Made by a program: the position numbers and the translations under genes. Below the pieces are notes generated by a model that saw only the letters and a program-made list of their open reading frames with translations, was not told where the DNA came from and searched no databases. Of a stretch of 64,000 nt of DNA, positions 11,187 through 18,700 are shown piece by piece. Source of the DNA: Seminavis robusta (Eukaryota > Bacillariophyta > Bacillariophyceae > Naviculales > Naviculaceae); NCBI GenBank assembly GCA_903772945.1, contig CAICTM010000257.1, forward strand, positions 1 through 64,000. The letters are read 5' to 3'. The first letter of the stretch is position 1; every line of letters starts with the position of its first letter.

Positions 11187-11275
11187 CGTGTTATACGTGT
11201 TATACGAGTTATACGAGTGATACGAGTGATACAAGTGATACGAGTATAGCGAGTTACGAGTGATACGAGTAACAT
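11187..11275. repeat. Subterminal 9-bp iteron array, right end of copy 2
   Basis: About nine units of consensus GAGTKATAC (GTGTTATAC, GAGTTATAC, GAGTGATAC and variants) run almost head to tail up to the terminal inverted repeat. Subterminal repeats of this sort are the usual transposase-binding sites in cut-and-paste elements such as CACTA and hAT. Their role here is inferred. Copy 3 keeps a shorter version at about 15151-15220. Confidence 0.7.
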
Positions 11276-11297
11276 CGCGTGCGTTTCAGGGTCTCTC
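11276..11297 (-). repeat. Right terminal inverted repeat of MULE-like copy 2
   Basis: On the plus strand it reads CGCGTGCGTTTCAGGGTCTC followed by TC, complementary to the left ends of copies 1 and 2 with a single mismatch over the shared core. Confidence 0.85.
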
Positions 11298-11713
11298 GAG
11301 GGCAGTACTACCTTACGCCTCGAGGCTTTCTGTGCAGTTTTTTGATTTATTTGAAAACCGACCATCCGAGCATGGAGCAGATCGAGACTAGAAAAATGAG
11401 GCATCTCTGTCGTGGATTATGGAATCTCTAAGTGGATGTTAAATAACATGACGTTGTAGAGAACTCCTGTACTTCGGTATTCAAGTGCTGTTAAGTAGGT
11501 GTACCGGTACACCGGTACCTCACGTTTCTTTGGGCTAGCTTGGTGGTAGAAAAAGTACATGTACTTTTTTGTAGAAACAAAGCTGCGACTGTGAGGGACC
11601 AAAGGAATGAAGGAGGCAAGAGGTCTAGCTAATGGCCAGCTCATCACCTATCGCTATAAGGAGCTACAGCGTACCGGCACAGAGACACATCGTAAGTATC
11701 AAAGTGGGGCAAG
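11298..11713. other. Intergenic, upstream region of the membrane protein gene
   Basis: It lies between transposon copy 2 and the next start codon. It contains ACCGGT-rich palindromic runs (11497-11520) and the palindrome AGTACATGTACTTTTTT near 11550. No gene is seen. Confidence 0.5.
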
Positions 11714-14191
11714 ATGTGGAGACTCAATGAAGAAGCGACGAGGAATCTTGTAAAGCCGTGGCGGAAGAAGAAGGCATCCTTGTTCTTTATTACCCTCGCT
11801 GTCCTAGCGTTGGTGCTCATACTGGACCTCGCATTGGCCCCTCATCCAAGGCTGCACGTCCAGAGTCTCAAGGTAGACGTCTCCGAGCCAGTTCCGCTTG
11901 CTATTGCGGAACTAGATCTGAAACAAGGGAGCTTCTTCTCCCGCCTTGAGCCTCGAGGAGTGCACTGCTCCCTAGAGCCACGTCCACAAGACGACGAAAC
12001 GGAGAATATCACTGCTGTTATTGATATAGACGTACGACTGGAGAAGAAGGACAATCTCTACCGATTAGTAGCCTCACCAGACGAAGAAGATGTGGATCCC
12101 TTTGCAGATATTCTCTGGAAGTCAATGACACGTCAGGACAAATCTTCCATTTTGGAGACGGTTGTGTGCTCCTTCAAGGTCAAAGTTCACGTGGCTCATC
12201 TGATTCCTATTCCGATCACTCGCAAAGTGGAACTATCCGAAGAGTTGGTAGACAAACTCTTGAATTCTCAAGCAGAGCGCGAAAAAATGCGGGTCCGCGT
12301 CATCTCCACCGAAAACAATGTGAATGCCACCGGCGAAAGTACAGCATCTCCTGTGCGATTTGATGCATTGAAACTTGGCCTGTCAATCCCAACACCGGCA
12401 TTTGCGGACTCGGCAACCATTGTGCTCCCAGAACTTACCGCGACTGTCCAGCCCAATAACGTTTCTGGGTGGAAGGTTCACATGGAGGAGACCGAATACA
12501 TGTTTTCGACCCAAGGCGATGGAATCGCACTGGCGATCACCTGCAACTCACCGGACTGTCCTTGGTTCCAGCCGTTGATAGATCTGTATTTCCATCGTGC
12601 CAGTAAGATTATGCTCTCCGTCCAAACTTCCAAAGCATCCTTCCTTGAGGCCATGTTGGGGAGTCAGCATCAATTCTCGGTCGATTTCGAAAAAAAGCCA
12701 CTCCCAACAATTCCCTCGCGATTCCTGCAGCTTGCCAATATTTCCCTTCCACCCTACATTCCACCCATTCCACCTGTTCCCTGTGCTCCTATTCCTGCCT
12801 CTTTCAATGCGACTTCTATTACTTATAATTCGTCATGCACGGAGAATCCTTCATCCCCGAACATCACGCGAACACCAAGGCCCACGAACCTGCCGACGCC
12901 AATGCCCACGAACCTGCCGACGCCAATGCCCTCGTACGCGCCGACGTACATGCCATGGGACATTCCTACACCACATGCCGATCGTACATGGATTTCCCAC
13001 GTACACCACCAACACCACTCCAACCCCTCCATCCCAACTCCTTCCAATTCACCCACTCCTCCAACTCCTCCACCCACTCCACTTCCAACTCCTCCACCCA
13101 CTCCACTTCCAACACCACCCCCATCGAACTCGCCGACGCCAATGACGTCACGGCCAACACCGTCTCCCACCCCCGTTCCAGATTCAGATGAATTAGCCGA
13201 GTGCATGGCCCTCACAAGCGACAATGACAGTTCCGCCTTTCAATATGACTTGTGCTTTCTCCTTGAGCCATCCAAAGGAATGTCTCTGGTCAGTAAGGTC
13301 GAGGTTTATGATTACATCGGGGGAGCCCATGCCAGTTCAACGTGGGAAAGCATCAGCTGGGAACGAGTTCAAGTGGAAACAAAGGCGAGAATTGCGCTGA
13401 ACAGCGACAATGATACAATCAACTTGCAAGGAACCTTCTTGTTCGATATCAGAGATGACACCAATCTTCAGCTTGATGCTGACTTTGTCAACGACGGGTC
13501 CTGGTGGCCTTTTGTAGTGTCGCTCAACTGGAATGGGTACTATGCCGGAAACGTGCTCCGAATGAGCATGAGCAACGGACAAGTCCAGCTTGTCGGAGAA
13601 CAAGACCTGCTGACCAACGCGGTTGGTTCTGCTATTCTCGATATTGATCAGCAAACTTTTGAGAGCACTGTCGCAGACACCCAAGTCCAGTTTGATGCCG
13701 GAGGTTGGATAATGGGTGAACAGTCAGTTTCGGGCAGCAGCTCTCTTGTGGTAAAAGGCGACACAATTTGGAATGCAGTAGTGGATGGAAAGCTTCAAGT
13801 GAACGCTTATGATGACTGGATGGCGTCCATGGAACTCATGGATCAAAAGTTACAGGTTGCCCTAGATGGACAATTGCAGCAGCAGGACTTGGCGGCAAGT
13901 TCCATGTGCAAGTTCAACGGAAAGGTCATTTGGAATACGATTCTTCAAGGAATGGTGCGAGCCGCCAACAGAGAGCTGGCAATTACAGCAGAGGCCATTG
14001 ATGAGGCACAAATGCTGCAGCTGTCAACCGATATTGTTGCCAGTGACTACTCGAGGGATTTATCCCTTGCAGCAACAACTGAATCTGCTGCATTCGGGAA
14101 GCATGCTGTATTTCTTTTGGTTTTTGATGTTTTCTTTCTGTTATCTTTTTTTTCTTTGTTTTTGATTTTTTTTTTTATTTGTCTGTTTTAG
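11714..14191 (+). CDS. Single-pass type II membrane protein with a proline-rich stalk, family not recognised
   Basis: One open frame of 825 codons. A short basic cytoplasmic tail ending P-W-R-K-K-K is followed by one membrane helix at about residues 23-42 (FFITLAVLALVLILDLAL), so most of the chain should be outside the plasma membrane or in the lumen. Residues about 45-360 form a first globular part with few Cys. A stalk at about 385-490 is built of P-T-P units, including tandem LPTPMPTN and TPPPTPLP repeats. Residues about 495-795 form a second beta-rich part. Several N-x-S/T sites fit glycosylation. The last roughly 27 residues (from about 14105) come from a nearly pure T/pyrimidine tract and look like junk. 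The true C terminus may have been lost or moved when transposon copy 3 arrived at 14263. Confidence 0.65.
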   Translation: MWRLNEEATRNLVKPWRKKKASLFFITLAVLALVLILDLALAPHPRLHVQSLKVDVSEPVPLAIAELDLKQGSFFSRLEPRGVHCSLEPRPQDDETENITAVIDIDVRLEKKDNLYRLVASPDEEDVDPFADILWKSMTRQDKSSILETVVCSFKVKVHVAHLIPIPITRKVELSEELVDKLLNSQAEREKMRVRVISTENNVNATGESTASPVRFDALKLGLSIPTPAFADSATIVLPELTATVQPNNVSGWKVHMEETEYMFSTQGDGIALAITCNSPDCPWFQPLIDLYFHRASKIMLSVQTSKASFLEAMLGSQHQFSVDFEKKPLPTIPSRFLQLANISLPPYIPPIPPVPCAPIPASFNATSITYNSSCTENPSSPNITRTPRPTNLPTPMPTNLPTPMPSYAPTYMPWDIPTPHADRTWISHVHHQHHSNPSIPTPSNSPTPPTPPPTPLPTPPPTPLPTPPPSNSPTPMTSRPTPSPTPVPDSDELAECMALTSDNDSSAFQYDLCFLLEPSKGMSLVSKVEVYDYIGGAHASSTWESISWERVQVETKARIALNSDNDTINLQGTFLFDIRDDTNLQLDADFVNDGSWWPFVVSLNWNGYYAGNVLRMSMSNGQVQLVGEQDLLTNAVGSAILDIDQQTFESTVADTQVQFDAGGWIMGEQSVSGSSSLVVKGDTIWNAVVDGKLQVNAYDDWMASMELMDQKLQVALDGQLQQQDLAASSMCKFNGKVIWNTILQGMVRAANRELAITAEAIDEAQMLQLSTDIVASDYSRDLSLAATTESAAFGKHAVFLLVFDVFFLLSFFSLFLIFFFICLF

Positions 14192-14262
14192 TTTTTTATT
14201 TGTCTTTTTTCTTTTTTTGCATTGTTATTTGTATTCTGCTTTTTCTTTGTTGTTTTGTTTTA
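14105..14262. repeat. T-rich low-complexity tract at the gene-transposon junction
   Basis: About 160 bases made almost only of T with G and C, starting GTATTTC and leading into TCCATTACAG at the edge of copy 3. It has the look of an intron (GT start, pyrimidine tract, CAG end). Splicing the upstream frame at its first GT would give three more codons and a stop inside copy 3. Whether it is a real intron or just a tract is undecided. Confidence 0.5.
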
Positions 14263-14265
14263 TAT

Positions 14266-14501
14266 CCATTACAGGTTCCGGAATGATTTTGCTTGCACTT
14301 GCCTGGACGAGTGAAAGTTCCCAGAGATTGTTCCAAATGTATCCCGAGTTCAAGTCTGGTGATATTACCTACAAAACAAACTCAGAAAAGAGGGAATTGC
14401 ACATCGAGTCTGGGCTAGCTGCTGCCGATGGGCAGTCGTTCAGCCACACAGGACCAGATTCATCGTCAGAATCCACCATGATGCCTAAACGAAAATACTA
14501 A
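14266..14501 (+). pseudogene. C-terminal fragment of MULE-like transposase, copy 3
   Basis: It encodes LLALAWTSESSQRLFQMYPE, then SGDITYKTNSEKRELHIESG and a Ser-rich tail ending MMPKRKY. It contains the first catalytic Asp (D of DITYKTN). The tail follows almost at once, so the rest of the catalytic domain had already been lost in the ancestor shared with copy 2. Confidence 0.65.
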
Positions 14502-14524
14502 ACAAGAAAACAAAAATAGGTGAG

Positions 14525-14725
14525 ACAACGAACACGGGTAATACGTATAATACAGGTGATACGTATAACACGGGTGATATGTATAATACATGTTACACCT
14601 GTTACACGCTAGATACGTATAACACGGGTGATACATATAATATACGTTACATGCATAATACGTGTTACACCATAACACGTGTTACACGCGTAACACGTGT
14701 TGCGCGCGTAACACGTGTTGCGCGC
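14525..14725. repeat. Internal array of AACACGGGTGATACGTAT-like units
   Basis: Units of about 18 bp, partly palindromic (ATACGTAT cores, ACACGTGT dyads), lie between the transposase end and the second module. The matching array in copy 2 is at about 10575-10760. They share the TATAC/GTATA core with the terminal iterons. Confidence 0.65.
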
Positions 14726-14739
14726 TGAGGTACTTACAT

Positions 14740-15138
14740 GGGTTCAGTACTGGTCCCTACAGAAAGTGGTTGACAATGGTAGAATTCAAGGCCAGGTCTT
14801 CCACAGGCTTTGTCAGTGAGCCTTCAGAAGTATATGAATGAAAAGAGAATGGTCCTGAAGGCTGTACAGGGCCTGAGGAAGAGAGTGGAGGCAGAAAAAT
14901 GGAGAATGAGTTGAATGAAGAGAAATCATTCTATCTTTCCACAGGAACAGTCTTCTTGGCTTCAACAAAGCCATACCACATTGCCTACTTACCCACAATG
15001 ATGGTGCTATCTTCAAATAACAAGAGAAACCTTTGTATCCTTCAAACAAACAAGAGAAGAGAGGTTGTTGTCATGGTGGTTCTTTGTGGTGGAGATAGTC
15101 AAGTCATTTTGCGAAACTCGAACGGTCACGGTGGCTGA
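14740..15138 (+). other. Second transposon module with a short open frame
   Basis: This segment is shared with copy 2 (about 10770-11160) and enclosed by the middle and right arrays. An open frame at 14899-15138 (79 codons, beginning MENELNEEK) is the longest on the plus strand. No family was recognised. It may be an accessory-gene remnant or simply non-coding filler. Confidence 0.35.
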
Positions 15139-15223
15139 CTGGCTGGCGCGCGTGTTATACGTGTTATACGTATTCTACACGTAAGACGTATTACACCGGT
15201 TATACGAGTTATACGTGTAACAT

Positions 15224-15245
15224 CGCGTGCGTTTCAGGGTCTCTC
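15224..15245 (-). repeat. Right terminal inverted repeat of MULE-like copy 3
   Basis: It is identical over 22 bases to the right end of copy 2 (CGCGTGCGTTTCAGGGTCTC, then TC). Confidence 0.85.
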
Positions 15246-15754
15246 CGCAGAGTCTTCCACTCTGACTAAATTTAATGTACTTCTGAGTCGAAAAAAGAGA
15301 ATACAGCCGTACTTGCAAGGGAAGCATCGGTAAAACTTTCCAACTTTTCACTCTTTGTTGCAGTCTCAGCTGTTTAGCTCATGGTCATGGTGGCTTTTGA
15401 CCATTATCATAAGTCTATTCTGGACCAATGAGAGAGCTCCATCATATATGCATGAGTGTCTGCCAGCAGAAGGTCTACGACAGACATTTCCATGGGGTCA
15501 TTCTGTGTTTGGATTATTGCCTGCCAAAAAAAGGCCTTCACTGTTGACGGGCGTACCGGAAGACAGAAGAAGGGTAAAAAGCAATTACGATCCCGCGACA
15601 AGGTGCTAGTACTAGAACACCGTAGATCTCTACGGAAGCCTTCACCGAGCACAGGTGGAAATAAATAACCAGCTAGATGCCGCCTGCGCACTACTAGCTA
15701 GTATCGCTGCACACACTCCACAAAAAGCAAAAAAGCAAAAACAAAAAGTCGACC
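15246..15754. other. Intergenic, promoter and leader region of the cyclase gene
   Basis: No supported gene. It ends in an A-rich leader (CAAAAAGCAAAAAAGC near 15720) just before the ATG at 15755. Confidence 0.5.
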
Positions 15755-18700
15755 ATGAGCAACCCAATGGCACCCACTAGCATTTTGAAACCCGTCGAGA
15801 CGTTTGTAGACGAACCGAGTGACTTGGAATTGAGCGGCGGCAGTATTAGCTTTGCGAACGACAACGAAGAGCTCAAGGACGAAGCCATTGACAGTACAAA
15901 TCCTACGGGAGAGATTACGCTGGACGCGCATAGCGACAGCGACGACGACGACTACGACGATGACGAAGACAAAGGCAGCGCCGGCAAGGGCAGCAGTACA
16001 GAAGATGAGCCGCAAATTGACGCTAAAGAAGAACGAGCTGTCGTCGCTAGCAAAGTCCTAGTGGCCTTCGTGCTGCTAGTTTCCGCTGGATTGCTAGCGT
16101 TCTTCTCGTATTACTACACGCGGACCGAAGAAGAGACAGAATTCCAAAGCAAGGCAAGTCACCCATTTTAGCAGATCGCTGTCTTATTTTCTTCTGGTTC
16201 CGATTTCTAACTCTATTCTTATCTCGAATCGCGTTCTCATTTTTTTCAATCCCACACGACTCATCATTCACGAATTACTCAGTTTCGGGATTATGCCTTA
16301 GAAATCATCCGCTCCAGTTCCAACAATGCCGGCAACAGTTTCTCAGTGCTCGAGACGTTCTCACGCACCATCACTTCTCTAGCACTCTTCTCCAATCATT
16401 CCTTTCCGTTCATTACACTCCCAGACTTTGAAGTTAGAGCGCACGACTTTCAGTCCGTATCAGGTGCCGAGGAAGTTGCTTTTGCGCCATTTGTGCACGA
16501 TAAGGACAGAGAAGACTGGGAAGCGTACACTGTAAACAACCAGCAATGGATCCAACAAGGACTCGACTACGAGTACATGGTGTCCATCATGGGCAGAATG
16601 GTACACGACGAAGAGGAACACAGAAACAACGGACAAACACCAAGCACCATTGCTCCCGGAACAAACATGGAAGGATTCTCTGTACTCAACAAGGCTAAAC
16701 CCATTCAACCCTTCATTTGGAAACATGCACCTTTCACACACAAGGCCATTCCAGAACAAGACAAGGGGCCACTTGTACCTGTCTGGCAGACATTCCCAGC
16801 ACCCCGAAACTCATATGTCGTCAACCACAATCTGAGGTCAACCCCCGAATTCTCTGCCCTCTTTCAGATGTCCATCAACAACAGAACCACTGTGCTATCC
16901 GATATCGTCGACAACTTTAAGCTATTCGGCACGGCACAAACCATCAGCGTGGACCCAAAAAGTGTGGTCCTACAACCCATCTGTCAAGGATTGCACGACA
17001 CCGCAAGCGGCATTGTCGGATTCCTCATTGTCATCAAAAAGTGGCAAAATTACTTTGAAAACGTTCTTTACAATGGAGCCGAACCCGTCATTGTCGTCCT
17101 GCGAAACTCGTGTGGCAAGGCATTCACATATCAGCTTGTTGGACCTCAAGCTGTATTCCTCGGAGAAGGAGACTTGCACGACATCAAGTACACACACATG
17201 CGTATTAGCAGTCCCTTTGCCCATCGAAATGTCCAGCCCGAATGTGACTTCACCATTGACGTGTACCCCACACAAACAATGGAAGAAACCTACCTGACCA
17301 ACATGCCAGTATACGTCACCATGGTGGTCATTCTCGTGTTTGTCTTCACCACGCTCGTGTTTATTCTGTACGACTTTTTTGTCTCCAAACGACAACGCAA
17401 GACCATGGCATCGGCAAACGCTACCAACCGAATCGTCAGCAATCTGTTCCCCAAGGCCGTTCGAGATCGACTCATCCAGGAAATGGGAACCACAGATGCA
17501 GACAACATGAGTGTCGTGAGCGGGAACAGCGGACAGTTTCGAAATCCAAACGCATCCAAGAAACGAGCGTCCACTGCCTTTTTGAACATTTCGCTTCACG
17601 GAAGTAGTCACGGGAAAAAAGCACTCAAAGGAGCAAATTCTTCGGAAGCATTGAGAGGTGGGGGTGGAACCAGTGAAGATATATTTGGTTCCAAGCCGAT
17701 TGCAGAGCTCTTTCCAGAAACTACCATCATGTACGTGCTCATGACTCGCCCTATTTCAAGTAATTGTTTGTGCGGTACACTTTGGCTGCATGGTTGGCCC
17801 ATCCAGGTGTCAAGCTAGTTGCTCACCATTTTGTTCCTCTACGAATCCGTACGGTTGTATCTTCAGGTTCGCTGATATGGTTGGTGAGTCGAGTGACAGT
17901 CTGTGGGATGCCGAAGTTCTCAAACGGATCTGACCAGGCTCAGGTTCCTATTCTGTGTCTCATACTCCATTTCCCGCTTAAATCATTTCATCGCCACCTT
18001 TCGAAGGTTTCACGGCGTGGTCGTCGATTCGGGAGCCTACACATGTGGTAAGCAAACTGAAACCTGCAATGGAATCGAATCATGCACTGGGTTCGTGTAA
18101 TTTGGTTTCCCTCACTCTCCCTTTTTCAGTTTCTACTTTTAGAGACCGTTTACCATGCCTTTGATAGTATGTACCTTTCAACAAGCTGAACAAACTGTGC
18201 AGCGCCAAGCACACATGCTCACCACTTGTTTCTTCGTCAGCAATTGCAAAACGCAGAAGAGTCTTCAAGGGTGAGGCTGGACTCGGGATGTCCGATTGAG
18301 TCAGGATCCTAATTGCTGTTTGGTGTCTAACGTTATTCTTGACCTCTGTTCTGCAGTTGAAACAATCGGTGACTGTGTACGTTAACACATCCGTTGTTGA
18401 AGGTGTTGGCAACCCTTTTGTTCGCCCCTGACCATTTCGGCTCTTCCCCTGCTTCAACAACAGTATGTCGCTGTTTGCGGTCTACCCATGCCACGAAAGG
18501 ATCATGCAGTTGTAATGTAAGTCACTGGCTGTGATCTGTGCTGTATCCTTTTCCTGATCATCTCACCATCTGACTCATCTTCGTCCTTCTCGTGATTACA
18601 ACCAACAGGTGTCGGTTCGCTTCGGAGTGCTTGTCAAAAATGGATATTCAAGTAAAGAACCTCGAGGCTCAGCTCGGTGCGTTCTCTGTTGATGTTTGAG

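Larger units (their letters stand above)
9078..11297 (+). mobile_element. MULE-like DNA transposon, copy 2 (both ends present, internally degraded)
   Basis: It is bounded by inverted repeats: GAGAGCCCCTGAAACG at 9078 and its complement ending GTTTCAGGGTCTCTC at 11297. Inside come a left subterminal zone of ATACGTAT words, a broken transposase (about 9310-10547), a middle array of AACACGGGTGATACGTAT-like units (about 10575-10760), a module of about 370 bp, and a right array of 9-bp units (about 11187-11275). The coding block has LLALAWTSESSQRLFQMYPE followed by SGDITYKTN. This matches the region around the first catalytic Asp of MULE-type transposases abundant in stramenopiles. The second and third acidic residues were not found, so the element is non-autonomous. 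I saw no convincing target-site duplication in its flanks. Confidence 0.75.
14263..15245 (+). mobile_element. MULE-like DNA transposon, copy 3 (right half)
   Basis: Homology to copy 2 begins at TATCCATTACAGG (14263) and runs to the right inverted repeat at 15224-15245. It holds the end of the transposase frame (to 14501, ending MMPKRKY), the middle array (about 14525-14725), the 370-bp module and a short right array. Its open frames are far better kept than those of copy 2. The left half and left inverted repeat are missing. Confidence 0.75.

Noticed and set aside
14110-14191. Second membrane helix at the C terminus of the 825-codon frame
   Set aside because: The Phe/Leu run is simply the translation of a T-rich tract and is unlikely to be selected protein sequence.
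14109-14277. Splicing of the membrane protein gene into the transposase frame of copy 3
   Set aside because: At the first GT the phase leads to a stop after three codons, so no fusion with the transposase frame is supported. Kept only as a finding about the junction.
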